From NCBI GenBank assembly GCA_028532985.1, contig JANCIK010000008.1, positions 3,286,001 through 3,350,000 on the forward strand: a DNA stretch of 64,000 nt, written 5' to 3'. Position 1 is the stretch's first letter; each line of letters starts with the position of its first letter. The stretch is from Stropharia rugosoannulata (Eukaryota; Basidiomycota; Agaricomycetes; Agaricales; Strophariaceae). The position numbers and the translations under genes were made by a program. Shown one piece after another: positions 35,375 through 46,900 of the stretch. The notes beneath the pieces are model-generated. The model was not told the origin of the DNA and ran no database searches. It saw only the letters and a list, made by a program, of their open reading frames with translations.

Positions 35375-35958
35375 TGATACGCTGACACGCGCCTTGTGTG
35401 CGTGCACGAAGGGGGACTCTACTAGACGATGAGGACACACAAAACACGCGTGAACAAGTGCGTATTCCGTGCGAGTTGCGCTTCACTTAGCAACCTAGTG
35501 AAACACAGATAAAACAATGATATTAAGGCGAGGCGGCTAAACGAGACTAAAGCGCAGTAATATTCGCAGACGCAGAGATATAGACGACGAGGAAACGCAG
35601 ATACTAACGCAGTACGCAAAAACGGGGGCTTGAAACGAGGGGCATCTGTATTCTGTACCTACATACATTCTACATTATGTACTAGTTCCGAGAGGCACTG
35701 ACAAAGTGCTGCCGCCACCTACGTATGCCCAGAACATTTTGTAGATTGTTGAAACTGTAAGAAATCAAATAGAAAAAGATAAGAATGCAAATGTTGCCTG
35801 GACACGGGGTTATAGACGCTCGGGGATGTGGAGGACATGTGGTACATGGCGTGGGAAGCGTCTCGGTCACCGCGGGTGCCGTGGGAATTGGACTTGGGCG
35901 CGCCGTGCTGTGCTCGCTATGTGCAGTTTCCGTGCGCAGAGCCGCCGCAGGCTCATCA
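35375..35958 (-). repeat. Gypsy-2 3' LTR (584 bp)
   Basis: Starts TGATACGCTG and ends GGCTCATCA; identical to 42607-43190 except for one base. Confidence 0.97.
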
Positions 35959-36336
35959 TCTCCTCCCCACTATAATACTGACTGTCCCCAGTCAGTGCTA
36001 GCATCGAAAATATACGTAGTGAAGTCAGAATATGATCAAAGAAACAGAAATTCAAAATAAAGAAAATATGCTGAAGAAGATATTATGTATAAAATGTTTC
36101 TGAAAAGCGGTCGTCGTTTTGAAGCGTGATGTATCAGAGCTTTTAAGAAAGAAAAAGATGTGTGAATTGGAATATACTTTCAGCTATAAATTGTCCGTAT
36201 TTCTTCGAATGAAAAGTGAAACAATTAGAATAAAAAGAAAACAATAGTATGAAGTTCAAAGTATGAAGAATAATTAAGCATATAACATGAAAGGCGCACC
36301 ACAATACGCTCCTCCTCACTATAATCGATGCTCCAA

Positions 36337-39300
36337 TCACTCCGGGTTGTCCTCAGCATCTGGCTCTTCGTCTGAATCCAAGGCATCATCGTCCTCTGGG
36401 TCAGGGGCAATGCTGTGTTCCATCTCATGCAAACGGCGCTGGGACACGTCCAGTAGCTCCTCAAGTGGCGGAATGTCGAGTTTCTGACGTGCAAAGTATG
36501 GTATAACTCGAAATGCAGCAATGGGGCGGTCCAGGAGTGCGCCATCAAGCTCAGCCAAGATGTAAGCACCTCCACGGTTACGAGAGATCACAATAAGGGG
36601 CCCGAGGTAGCGCGTGCGCATCTTGCGATTGAGAGACTTGGCAATGCGAGTGTTGCGGATGAGCACAAGATCCCCAAGCTTAAAGTTGAAATCTCGGATC
36701 TTGTGTGCATGCTCTTTCTCGAATCGTGCAGCGGCCTTCAAGCGTGCCTCGTAAACCTTAGATCGCAGCTTTTCCAGATCAGAGCGGCGCTTAGAAAGGG
36801 CAATGGCGCGACGTGAAATGAGATCTGTGGTCGTCAAGATGGTATCTGGCGGCGGCAGAAGGTAGTTAGCTTCGACAATATCCAGTGGGATTAGTGGTTG
36901 TGTTCCTGTAACTGCAAAATAAGGCGAGCATCCCATGCGTCGTCGAGTAGTAACACGCTCGGACCAGAAGACGTAGTGTGCAGTCTGGTGCCACTTGGAT
37001 TGGTCTCCATTTGCTGCTTTGAATACTGCCTGTCGCACGTCGAGATGTGACCGCTCTACAAGACCATTTGCTTGTGAATTGTACCCAGAGACGCGAATGT
37101 GATTGATGTGGTACTTCTTGGACAGGTACTCGACCGCCTTGACAATGGGGGCGCCATTGTCTGTAACAATTTCGACAAGCGGACCATAACGGCAGAGGAG
37201 ATCACGCATAATCCATTCTCCAATAGGACGAGCTGTCTCGCGGCGAAGCAAGCAATATTCGGGGTAATGTGTGAGTGAACAGCGCGCTTGGATAATATAT
37301 CGAAAGCCGCCTGCTGGAGGGAGATGCAGAGTGTCCATGTACACTTTCGAGAAGAGCGGAGCAGGCATAGCAACCGTAGGCGGGATGAATATGTCATGCA
37401 TGCGACGGAGCTGGCAGATATGGCAGGTACGGACGAACCAGGATATATCAAAGCCCATGTAGGGCCACCAGTAACGTTCTGAGATAAGCACGTTCGTTGC
37501 ATAGAAGCCATGGTGCCCTACGTGATCGTGCGCAGCTGTGATAATGAATAGGCGTCGGTGTGGGAAAATAACGACCTTGTGTCTTCCTTGGACGTCCTTA
37601 CGCCATAAGCGCTCAGAGGTGACGAAGAACTCTGTACAGTACCTTATGAAGGTATTGTACTCGCTGTCAGACATGTCAGACGGCCGCTGGAGCGTGTGAT
37701 GCCAATCCAGAACCTTGAGAAGACGTTCATCTGCTTTGTGGGCGAGGTCTGAACGAGGAATGTGAGAGTAGGACATAGGGGACAAAGACGGAGTGACAGG
37801 GGGTGCTGTAGACGAAGGAGTCAAAGTTGTAGGTGTTCCAGAATTTGTAGGCGAAGCTGCTGAAGTATCAGAGAGAACAGAAGACGTATAAATAAGGCAG
37901 GGAGGTTGCAGAATAGGTGCGAAAGAAATGGGATTAATAATATGCATAAAACCGTTCATTTGGTCAATCCAATCGTCAAAGTCATCCTCCTCCTCTGGAA
38001 GATCATCCGGCTGCGGTTTGCGTCGCGATAATCCATCAGGACCATGTAGAACACCTGGGACATGTACTAGCTCGAAGTGGAACATAAGAATAGCACAAAT
38101 CCAACGATTAATCGTCGCAGACGGCGCAATGTCAGGGTTTGCGAGCATCCCCTTAATGTATTTCGCGTCTACTTCGACTATGAGATTGCGCACACCCAGG
38201 ATATATAACTTAAGCGCCCGTAAAGCGCGAAATAAGCCATACAACTCGAGTTTAGGTTGTGAGTATCGCGACTCGCGTTCATTGAGAGTAATGGATCCAA
38301 AGCGAGCGTAATACCGGATGCGCGGATTGTCAAACGCACACTGAGCAAGTATGTATCCGACAGCAATGTTAGACGTGTCTACCGCGACAATTACTGGTGC
38401 AGGGGATGTATAATCGATAGGGCGAAGCGCAGGAGACTGGAGAAGCGCTTGTTTAAGATCTTCTTGTGCACGGGCTTGATCATCCGTCCACTCGAAGTCT
38501 TGACCTTTGCGCGTGAGCTTGATAAGGTGATGGGCGCGATGAGAGAAGTGCGGGATGAAAATACGGCATACACCAATCGTTCCAAGGAACGAGCGCACGT
38601 CAGACAAGTCCTTACACGGTCCCCAGTTTGAAATAGCTGCTACACGCGAAAGATCTGGCAAGCGACCCTCATATGTGCAACGATGGCCGAGAATGGTCAC
38701 TTCAGGTGCACACAATATTGACTTGACTCCAGAGAATGTGCCGCCGCAATATTTCATCCGTTGAACGACGCGGTTAAGCCCTTGAAAGTGTTCCCAAACA
38801 AAACGACGAATCCCCAGATTTTCAGGAATAGTCTCAAACTCTCCAGTCGGTAATATGTAGCGTGTGCGTGGTCCCTTCACAGGTACGTCGTCAATGTATG
38901 GTATGGTGGTGTGAGGGATTTCGGGCTGCAAAATATGTGTGACGTCGTCATGGAAGATAGGAACAGAGTTTGTCCACCCCATAGGTAAGGTAGTGAGGCG
39001 CAGCGGTCCAAACGGGGTCTGAAAGGTTGTGTAGTCGCGTGAAGATTCGGCCAGTGCACGCTCGTCATACCCAACAAATAAATCCAGCAATCCTACGCAA
39101 GAAAGTGCCGCAAACTGCTCCGCAATTTGCTCAGTGAATGGCGGTACTCCAGAATGAGCAATTGTCACGGCGTTAAGGGGTTCCAGCGACTGAACAATAC
39201 GAAGAGACTTGCCATCCTTCTTTACTACGGCAAACCAACCTCCACGGTACGATGCACACGAACGCTGCAGTACTCCAGCATCTAACTTCTTCTGCAGTAA

Positions 39301-39978
39301 ACGACAGAGCTCGTCATATATTCCTGGCGGTATGGGACGATTGCGAACAATCCACGGCTTGTGGGGAACGACTGGAATTTCTACGGGTGGGAAGAAGTCC
39401 TCACGGAAATGACCACGCTCTGTGTCATTCCATGCGAAGGCGTCTTGATGAAGCATCATAAAATGATGCAGAAGGTCGCGTTCAGCAGGCCATAGGAAAG
39501 ACGAGTTGTGTGCGGCATCCATCTGCTTCATACGCTCTTCCGTATATCGTCCAGTTGGCTGGAAAGGTGGGGGAGACGTGCTGAGTGGGGGTAAATGGGC
39601 AAGAGGGTCGCCTTTGATGTCCCGCACAATGCGGTACTTCTCAGGCAGCTCTCCGTAAATAGGACGAGTCCGTTTCGAAACAGGTTTATACTTCTTCTTG
39701 GTAGCAGCAAAAATTGAATGAGATGTGTCCGTAGTATATGAAGACGAAGGAAGAGAAATATTGTATGTACAATTTGATTCCTGGGGATGAGAAGAACCAG
39801 AAGAGCTCGTATGCGCGTAAGAATTAACAGGATACGAAGAATAAGGTGAAGAATGTGATGTATCTGTAGCAAACGAATTAATAAAAGAAGAGGGATAAAT
39901 ATCATCATCACATGCAGAAATATACGAGGTAGAAAGGGAAGGCGAGGTATCTAGGGACTGAATGGCTTCTATATACAT
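36337..39978 (-). CDS. pol: Gypsy-2 Pol (RT, RNase H, integrase)
   Basis: An open frame of 1,213 codons from the first in-frame ATG at 39978. It contains reverse transcriptase with a YIDDVPVKGP active-site motif (YIDD, not the common YVDD), RNase H, an integrase HHCC finger (HVGHHGFYATNVL ... CHICQL) and a DDE core (IVTDNGAP ... NGLVERSH), then a C-terminal GPF-like module (RTRYLGPLIVISRNRGGAYI) and an acidic tail. No chromodomain. The frame stays open upstream of the ATG into the gag overlap, -1 to gag, so translation probably runs from gag by frameshifting. No nonsense codon. Confidence 0.95.
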   Translation of the reverse strand: MYIEAIQSLDTSPSLSTSYISACDDDIYPSSFINSFATDTSHSSPYSSYPVNSYAHTSSSGSSHPQESNCTYNISLPSSSYTTDTSHSIFAATKKKYKPVSKRTRPIYGELPEKYRIVRDIKGDPLAHLPPLSTSPPPFQPTGRYTEERMKQMDAAHNSSFLWPAERDLLHHFMMLHQDAFAWNDTERGHFREDFFPPVEIPVVPHKPWIVRNRPIPPGIYDELCRLLQKKLDAGVLQRSCASYRGGWFAVVKKDGKSLRIVQSLEPLNAVTIAHSGVPPFTEQIAEQFAALSCVGLLDLFVGYDERALAESSRDYTTFQTPFGPLRLTTLPMGWTNSVPIFHDDVTHILQPEIPHTTIPYIDDVPVKGPRTRYILPTGEFETIPENLGIRRFVWEHFQGLNRVVQRMKYCGGTFSGVKSILCAPEVTILGHRCTYEGRLPDLSRVAAISNWGPCKDLSDVRSFLGTIGVCRIFIPHFSHRAHHLIKLTRKGQDFEWTDDQARAQEDLKQALLQSPALRPIDYTSPAPVIVAVDTSNIAVGYILAQCAFDNPRIRYYARFGSITLNERESRYSQPKLELYGLFRALRALKLYILGVRNLIVEVDAKYIKGMLANPDIAPSATINRWICAILMFHFELVHVPGVLHGPDGLSRRKPQPDDLPEEEDDFDDWIDQMNGFMHIINPISFAPILQPPCLIYTSSVLSDTSAASPTNSGTPTTLTPSSTAPPVTPSLSPMSYSHIPRSDLAHKADERLLKVLDWHHTLQRPSDMSDSEYNTFIRYCTEFFVTSERLWRKDVQGRHKVVIFPHRRLFIITAAHDHVGHHGFYATNVLISERYWWPYMGFDISWFVRTCHICQLRRMHDIFIPPTVAMPAPLFSKVYMDTLHLPPAGGFRYIIQARCSLTHYPEYCLLRRETARPIGEWIMRDLLCRYGPLVEIVTDNGAPIVKAVEYLSKKYHINHIRVSGYNSQANGLVERSHLDVRQAVFKAANGDQSKWHQTAHYVFWSERVTTRRRMGCSPYFAVTGTQPLIPLDIVEANYLLPPPDTILTTTDLISRRAIALSKRRSDLEKLRSKVYEARLKAAARFEKEHAHKIRDFNFKLGDLVLIRNTRIAKSLNRKMRTRYLGPLIVISRNRGGAYILAELDGALLDRPIAAFRVIPYFARQKLDIPPLEELLDVSQRRLHEMEHSIAPDPEDDDALDSDEEPDAEDNPE

Positions 39979-40028
39979 ATGTCCATCATTTACACGTACC
40001 TTGAGTGCTACTTGATCGCCATAGACGC

Positions 40029-42620
40029 CTAGATCCTCGCTCCATGAAAATCCGTATGACGAGAGGCTACAAAACGCGGCTGTCCTCGAGGCACAGTGGG
40101 TACGGTTGCTACTCGTCCCGTATTCGGATCTGAGATGGTAATCGTTTGCTCCTCATTGAGATAGTTGCGCACTACGCTCTCCGTGAGAATGTCAAATGGC
40201 CGTCCCAAAAGAATGTCGTAGGCTGGTGTCCGGATGACGTGCACCTGCATGTAGAGTGTGAGGTCGCCTATACGGAATGGGACATTGCGTGCGAGCCCGA
40301 GAGACTTATCAACCTCGCCATTTGCTGACTGCATGTTTAAGGTAATAGACGGATCATAAACGAGAGACAGTGCATGACATACTTCCTCGGACATGGCGAT
40401 AATTTGACTCCCGGGGTCGAGGATGGATTCTATCTTGAGGCTGTTATCTACCACCGGAAATATAGAACGCAATGCAGCCGATTCTTTCGAAACTATGAGG
40501 CGGTTGGGGTCAGGACTTTCGCCAGGACGAAGAGAGCGATAGTACTGATCAAATGGGTCGTCAATAACAAGTGCACCTTGCGGCGGGCTGCGGTGTTGAC
40601 TACCAGCGAGTGCAAGCGACGCAGTACGCGTACTATACACATCCTGACCGCTCTGTGGAACCTGAGGCTCGCGCACGAGGTTTACTTGCACAGTGGGGTC
40701 GCCAGTAGGTGTGCGCTTCGCTGTAGTCGCCTCTTTGTACTGCGCGCGAACGTCTGGGGCAATGGAAAGCAACTCGCGCTGCGTGAGCGTAACCGGGACG
40801 TCGAGGGAACGATTGTAGACGTTACTAGCAACATCTGCGTCTTGTATTGGTGCGGCAGTGCGATACGCAGGCTCTGGCTTCTTGGGGGCGACACGGACAG
40901 GTGCAGCAACATTTCGGTGCGAAGGTGGGAGGTAATTTGCATCGCGCACGTTGCGGAACGGATGTTCAGTCTCATCGTCGAGTTCTGGGAGTGCTGGGGC
41001 CTGTGTTACATCACTGCGCTTGTTGGGAATTGCCTGAGACGGTTGCGGCTGCGGCTGCGGATCTGCATGAGTTGGAGGTGTGTCTTCACGCAATGCGTCG
41101 TCGTTTGCAGTCTGTTCGGCGTCCCGTGCCTTCTGTGCGCGTGTGCGGATGGTGGGAGTAAAGCCAGTACGTCTAGTGCGCAGATTAAAGAGTTCTGACT
41201 CCAAAATCGCAATGCGGTCGTCCGCAGTGAGCTGATACATGGGCTGTGATGCTGGGGACGTACTCTGAACGTTGGGCGCGCTCTGTACCGTTCCCAAAAG
41301 ATTTGAGGACATTGTAGCGACCGCAAGCTGACCAGGATTGCGCCTATGCCACTCATCGACCCTATCTTTGAGTAAAGCGCCCGGAATATCACGCGGAACG
41401 AAGGCGCCCGTAGGTAAGACTACTTTGTTCTCGTGGTTGCGCTTGACCTTCCCTGCACGTGTGTACTCCTCCACAAGCTCGCAGTTTCGCATGAAGTGAT
41501 CCTTGCCACAAAAGTTGCAAGGTCCACCTCGAGAACTCGACTCTGCAGGCGGTCCAGCTCGCGTACGCTGAGAATTGGCGTTGATCGCGTCAATAATTGA
41601 CTTCGTAAACTCCGAAAAGATTGAGCCGAGTTGCTCAGCCTTTATCACGGAGTCTGCAGCGGGTATGGATGGGAGAGGGGCAGCAATAGGTGCGACAACA
41701 GTTTGTGTGCCATGTAAGACAAAACGCGCAGCTGCATGGACATCTGGAATGGGATATGGCTCGTCTGGCAGGTGATCGAGGAATTTGAGCTGCAGACGCT
41801 GCGAAATTCGCGTCCAGAGGGCGGGTGGGAAACCACGAACATATGCACGCTTCTGCTCCAACTCCGAGAGGCGGTTCTTTGATATAAGGAACTTGGTGAT
41901 TGCCAGAAACTGGGAGTGGTATTCGGCGAGGTCGGAGAGAGTGTGCATGCCCATGCGCACGCGATTTCCGAGAAGAACATCCATATCTGCGAGCGTGTAA
42001 CGGTACTCCTCATCCGCAGCAGGATAAAGCTCTTGCACGGCCTTCTTGAAGTCGAGATACGTCTTTGTAGGGTCGCTAAACTCTGCTAACGTCTCCCAGA
42101 TGTCCGCAACATCCACGTCGACGTATCGCGTCGCGTTCAGCTTCTTCTCGGCGTCAGCTGTAACATTAGCGCCTGTGAAATGAAACTCGAGCTCAGAGAA
42201 GTATCTCTTGAGCTCACGCGGCTTTGCGGGGTCGAAAGTTGGTGCGCTTCGATCACCACGAGCTGGCATTCGAGTCGTCATTTCTTGAGGTTCTGGCGAA
42301 GGTGTGGACGAAGTTTGGGGATGTATGGAGAGCGCAGTGAAGAATTCAACGAAGGATGAGACAGAGGATGGTGTTTGAGGTGTTGGAAGTGGGGGATCAC
42401 TTGGGGAAAAGTCTGGAGAGGTTGGAGTTGGTAGATTGTTGTGTAGTGCTTGTGAATCGGGTACGTCAATGAATAGAGAGTCGTCAGCGAGGTTTTCGGG
42501 GTTTTGGAATGCTGCTATGAGCTCTTCGCGAAGTGTTTGAGCGCGAGTACGAAGTGGGGTTGAAGGCGGAATGGTTGGTGAAGCACCCTCGCGGTGGGCT
42601 CCAAAATGATACGCTGACAC
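40029..42620 (-). CDS. gag: Gypsy-2 Gag with C-terminal aspartic protease
   Basis: An 863-codon open frame. The first 113 codons lack an ATG, run across the primer-binding site and begin inside the LTR; the first ATG is at 42281 (MTTRMPARGDRS). Nevertheless the part before it (TPLRTRAQTLREELIAAFQN) looks coding. It has a capsid-like region, a zinc knuckle CNFCGKDHFMRNC, and a retropepsin-like domain (SILDPGSQIIAMSEE ... YDILLGRPFD) with DPG in place of the usual D-[ST]-G. The protease thus sits in the gag frame, not in pol. Stop TAG at 40029. Frameshift into pol is likely near GGATTTTCA at about 40050. Confidence 0.9.
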   Translation of the reverse strand: MSAYHFGAHREGASPTIPPSTPLRTRAQTLREELIAAFQNPENLADDSLFIDVPDSQALHNNLPTPTSPDFSPSDPPLPTPQTPSSVSSFVEFFTALSIHPQTSSTPSPEPQEMTTRMPARGDRSAPTFDPAKPRELKRYFSELEFHFTGANVTADAEKKLNATRYVDVDVADIWETLAEFSDPTKTYLDFKKAVQELYPAADEEYRYTLADMDVLLGNRVRMGMHTLSDLAEYHSQFLAITKFLISKNRLSELEQKRAYVRGFPPALWTRISQRLQLKFLDHLPDEPYPIPDVHAAARFVLHGTQTVVAPIAAPLPSIPAADSVIKAEQLGSIFSEFTKSIIDAINANSQRTRAGPPAESSSRGGPCNFCGKDHFMRNCELVEEYTRAGKVKRNHENKVVLPTGAFVPRDIPGALLKDRVDEWHRRNPGQLAVATMSSNLLGTVQSAPNVQSTSPASQPMYQLTADDRIAILESELFNLRTRRTGFTPTIRTRAQKARDAEQTANDDALREDTPPTHADPQPQPQPSQAIPNKRSDVTQAPALPELDDETEHPFRNVRDANYLPPSHRNVAAPVRVAPKKPEPAYRTAAPIQDADVASNVYNRSLDVPVTLTQRELLSIAPDVRAQYKEATTAKRTPTGDPTVQVNLVREPQVPQSGQDVYSTRTASLALAGSQHRSPPQGALVIDDPFDQYYRSLRPGESPDPNRLIVSKESAALRSIFPVVDNSLKIESILDPGSQIIAMSEEVCHALSLVYDPSITLNMQSANGEVDKSLGLARNVPFRIGDLTLYMQVHVIRTPAYDILLGRPFDILTESVVRNYLNEEQTITISDPNTGRVATVPTVPRGQPRFVASRHTDFHGARI

Positions 42621-43190
42621 GCGCCTTGTGTGCGTGCACGAAGGGGGACTCTACTAGACGATGAGGACACACAAAACACGCGTGAACAAGTGCATATTCC
42701 GTGCGAGTTGCGCTTCACTTAGCAACCTAGTGAAACACAGATAAAACAATGATATTAAGGCGAGGCGGCTAAACGAGACTAAAGCGCAGTAATATTCGCA
42801 GACGCAGAGATATAGACGACGAGGAAACGCAGATACTAACGCAGTACGCAAAAACGGGGGCTTGAAACGAGGGGCATCTGTATTCTGTACCTACATACAT
42901 TCTACATTATGTACTAGTTCCGAGAGGCACTGACAAAGTGCTGCCGCCACCTACGTATGCCCAGAACATTTTGTAGATTGTTGAAACTGTAAGAAATCAA
43001 ATAGAAAAAGATAAGAATGCAAATGTTGCCTGGACACGGGGTTATAGACGCTCGGGGATGTGGAGGACATGTGGTACATGGCGTGGGAAGCGTCTCGGTC
43101 ACCGCGGGTGCCGTGGGAATTGGACTTGGGCGCGCCGTGCTGTGCTCGCTATGTGCAGTTTCCGTGCGCAGAGCCGCCGCAGGCTCATCA
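42607..43190 (-). repeat. Gypsy-2 5' LTR (584 bp)
   Basis: Same length as 35375-35958 with one difference; carries the promoter of this minus-strand element. Confidence 0.97.
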
Positions 43191-43194
43191 ACGG

Positions 43195-43509
43195 AGTATT
43201 CGAGCGAGCGTGTACGGTCGATCAAGAAGTCAGGAAGAGAGGCGTGCAAGAAGCGCAAGCTTCCTTCACATGAGATCACGGATATTAAATCAACCAATGC
43301 AATGGAAATGTCCGCTGTCGACAGCACAGTGACTGCACTTATGTCGTCGAAATCCGTGGTCCGCCCAATAATGCTGTATGTTAAAATGATGGTGGCAGTG
43401 TGTACTATGTAAGTCCTCTACGCGGAAGAATATGTGGCGATATAGGGCATCTAGCTGAGCAAATGAGGTGGCTGATTGTATTGGTCGCAGACCACGTACA
43501 ATTTCTAGT
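43195..43509 (-). pseudogene. NACHT-B fragment between Gypsy-2 and the Plavaka element
   Basis: Minus-strand reading gives QLEIVRGLRPIQSATSFAQL followed by DALYRHIFFRVEDL, then, after frame slips, SCEGSLRFLHASLPDFLIDR and TRSLEYSV. This matches residues about 340-430 of NACHT-A. Small indels relative to NACHT-A are present. Confidence 0.85.
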
Positions 43510-43949
43510 TGCATCGGCAAAAAAGCGTTCCCGTTAGAAGGGATTTTGTATTCAAAAGTATATAGACATTACTTACATTCGGTTACCATCCACAGAAACA
43601 TAGTACTGGCGCTTCTTAGTAATTAGAAGTAAGTTGGAACTATTGTGTATATTCATAAGAGTGTTATAATTATTGTTGCGCACTTGCTAGTCAGGTAAAA
43701 TAATTTGAGATATGACAAGCCCAGTTAGAATGATTACAGATCTCTTTAAATCCAAATGTAATCCTCGATGCTACATTCTGTTGACCTTCCAGACACCCCT
43801 AAATAATTATACACATTCCAGACCAAGCATAACAATTATAGATCGTTTGTGCTAGTCGTTATAAGTAACAGAAACATTTACATAGGTCTGTAAGCGGATG
43901 TAATCATAACACAATTATACTTCTTCAAATACAGCCCTCTATGTCATGT

Positions 43950-46900
43950 CTACAGCTCGGCGTATTTAAGATACTCCTCCTCGTCAAATTCACCGTCTTC
44001 TGGTCCAAGAGCGTCGTCTACATTGTTCAAAAGCTCTTCCGCTTCGAAATCAATTCCTCCATCATTGTCCTCCGCTTCTGAATCACTGGAGGTACTTGGG
44101 AACTCAAGCGACGTGTACCCATCACTGTCAGATGCCTCACCATCTGAATTGTCTTCCCATTCATCGTCGTTTGCAAGAAGCATGTTGAGATATTCCACTT
44201 CTGCGTCTGTGTTCTCGGATGAATTGCTTTTTGATGTGCTTTCTTCTTCTTCGCTACTTGCATCAGTCGAGTCAGCATGATTATCAAGTGCTGTGTCGGT
44301 TGGGTGTCGATCATGGCGGAGGGTGTCAGTGGCTGATCGTGTACTTTTGTGGCCAACGCCTCCTCCACGGAAGCGCATAAACATATCTCGATCCACAAAG
44401 CTAGAGCAATTGGTTAGAACAATTAGTAGTAGAACTTGTAATAAACTTACTAGTTGATGTAATAGAAGTTGAAATCTGTGTCATTTTCGTGAGGAAGACG
44501 CGCAAGTTCAGATGGCGGCAGATCTTCGGTTGTTTCACCCAGATAAAAAGCGGGTATGAGATGTATGCCACGAAGGACATGGGCAGGGTCAACAAAGCCA
44601 AACGCAGGAGAACATCCGGTTGCTGGATCGATTTCATGCCGTACAAAGCCAACACGCTGTAAGCGGCGTGCTTTCCATCCATAGTGAGCGGCGGCTCGGA
44701 TCAAGGCCATACCACCTAACCCACAGAAAGTCCATAACTGCTGGCTCGGAGAGTGCTGCATGCTGCGACTGCATGAAAACGCCCGATGATGCGTCCATAC
44801 CAGTAGGGATGATCACCAGCTGAGTCATTTGGTGCCACCAGCATAATATTTGCGTGAGTGCGAGGATTCAGTGAGTCTTGAGCCCGTTGCATGTCATATG
44901 TTGTATAGTTTACCCGAATTTTTTATGTCGGTAAATGCGGCCGCCCACTATTCGCACTGTTGATCGCTCCTGGTCAGTGTATGGTTCATCATCGCCACTC
45001 CATTGGCGACCTCTGTTAAGTATCCGGCCTAGAAAATGATCTCGCAATTGGTCATAGAACCCCTGTATAAAGATACAGTGAGTAATAACATAATTATATA
45101 TCAAACTCGACATACAATGAGGGCGGGGTCAGTCTGATTATCTCCAAGCCATGTTGTAAGCTCGAGGGGGTGCTTCGTCTCATGTGACATCTCGTAGGTG
45201 TCAAACGGAGAGTGTGGTGGCATGGGCTCATTAGCTTCAAATGGTAAAACAATGCCAGATGCAGCCGACTTTTTGTTAAGTCGGACGCGTTTATTAGCAT
45301 TACGGGCAGTCTTGTAGCTGATGTAAGATCCCAAATTGCGAAGTATTCGCTCACGACGTGTGTTTTTCGCAATTCCAGCAACATGCGCACCTTTGTGTGA
45401 GCGTAGATAGTGTCGCTTTCCACGGCGATGTTCCAATTCTCCCTAATAATTTATCAGTAAGCATATGTAATGGTAGAAGTAAAATATTACGATTTGAGTT
45501 GTAGTCCCATCCGTTGTTCCATACCGTCGAATATAGTATGGATAATCACCCAAGGCATGTACTTTGTAAGTCGATAGATTAAACTTACGTATCTTAGGAG
45601 TAGCTTTTTCCTTTCCTTTGCTCGTTGCAGTGACTGGTTGCCCTTGCTTGGTGGCTAATGCCGCTTTACGACGTCCACGAGCAGCTTCCTCAGATGGAAG
45701 GTCCTTCGTAATGTATGTAGCACACACAACAGATTCAAAGCGGCGAAGTGCGGTTCCTAGCCTTGCTGTTGAGCTCTCCAAGTCACGTAGTGTGCTCTCG
45801 GTGTGTAGACGAAGCTTTGCAAGTGCATGCCATGTACCAAGCTCGAAGAGGAGATCCATAAGAATACCATTGTGATTCTTGTCAAGGAGTCCTTCAAACG
45901 CAGGAATGGCGCACTATGTATAGATATGTAAGTATTGTAGAATATTATTATGATATATAAAGTTTGTAACACTACATACCTGTAAGAGATCCTCATAGTC
46001 TCTAGCAGCTAGCTTTTTTAAGCCAGAGACATTATTACAGAACTTGCGGATAGTCTCTCGACCAAATGTTGGCATTTGTCGAAATCTATTATTAGAACAA
46101 TCAGTTTACGCTCAGAAAGATGCAGTGAGCTATACCGTTGGTTGAGAATTTGGATACCATCCTTCCCCTGTGCATAAAGTATGCAAAGTAAATGGAGAAA
46201 AATGGCCTTCCACACGCCAAGTTCAAACTCGTGCATAAGGTCTGGACAAAATATTTCATAGAAATTGAATCCATAAGCACCAAGGCGTTCGAAGAATGCA
46301 TTCTATTACTTCAAAATTAGCAAAAATAAATGTTTTATGTATCAAAGCACTTACACGGGATGGTGTTTGTGAGAATGTGAGATCTAGAAGTTGTTTAAAT
46401 GCAGTTGAGCTGGTTTTTATGCCCTTGCTATAGATCCATTTACGAGCCGTCTCGACGATGTGTCCACGATAGCTATTATTAGAACGGACATGCCGTCGAC
46501 GATTTTTCATGTCATTTTTCGTGCCAATTTTGTGAATATTGCACAGTTTAACAACACATCGAGGACATGGATGCTCCCCCAGCTGTTTAATGCATGAGAG
46601 AAGTACTCTATCAAGTTTGTCAGTATGTTTAGATAAAAATAAAACTGAATATTACTTTTCTGGATAGTCGGCTGAGTATATAAATATGCGAATATATACA
46701 CAGCGCATGACACCATCTGGAAACTTGAGGTTAATTCCATGAACGTAGCCATCAACAAACTTCTCATCGAGGATTAAGAGCCAGATTGCCTGCATTAATT
46801 CATGGCGTAGATGCCTTAAGATGTCGGCTGAGGCAGGTACACCAAATGTAGCAGTATAGAAATCCTGAATTGAGTCGTCAAGCTATAGTGTATAAGTGTT

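Larger units (their letters stand above)
35375..43190 (-). mobile_element. Gypsy-2: young, open-frame Ty3/gypsy retrotransposon
   Basis: A 7,816-bp element inserted in NACHT-B. The 584-bp LTRs differ by one base (G at left, A at right in GTGCRTATT; again a CpG site). Gag-protease and pol frames are both open over their whole length, so this copy may be active. Primer site TGGAGCCCACCGCGAG (minus strand; + 42586-42603) lies 3 nt from the 5' LTR, and a polypurine tract GTGGGGAGGAGA abuts the 3' LTR (+ 35959-35970). Unlike Gypsy-1 it has no chromodomain. Confidence 0.96.

Noticed and set aside
35422..36055. ORFs within the Gypsy-2 LTR and its flank
   Set aside because: LTR sequence; no protein features.
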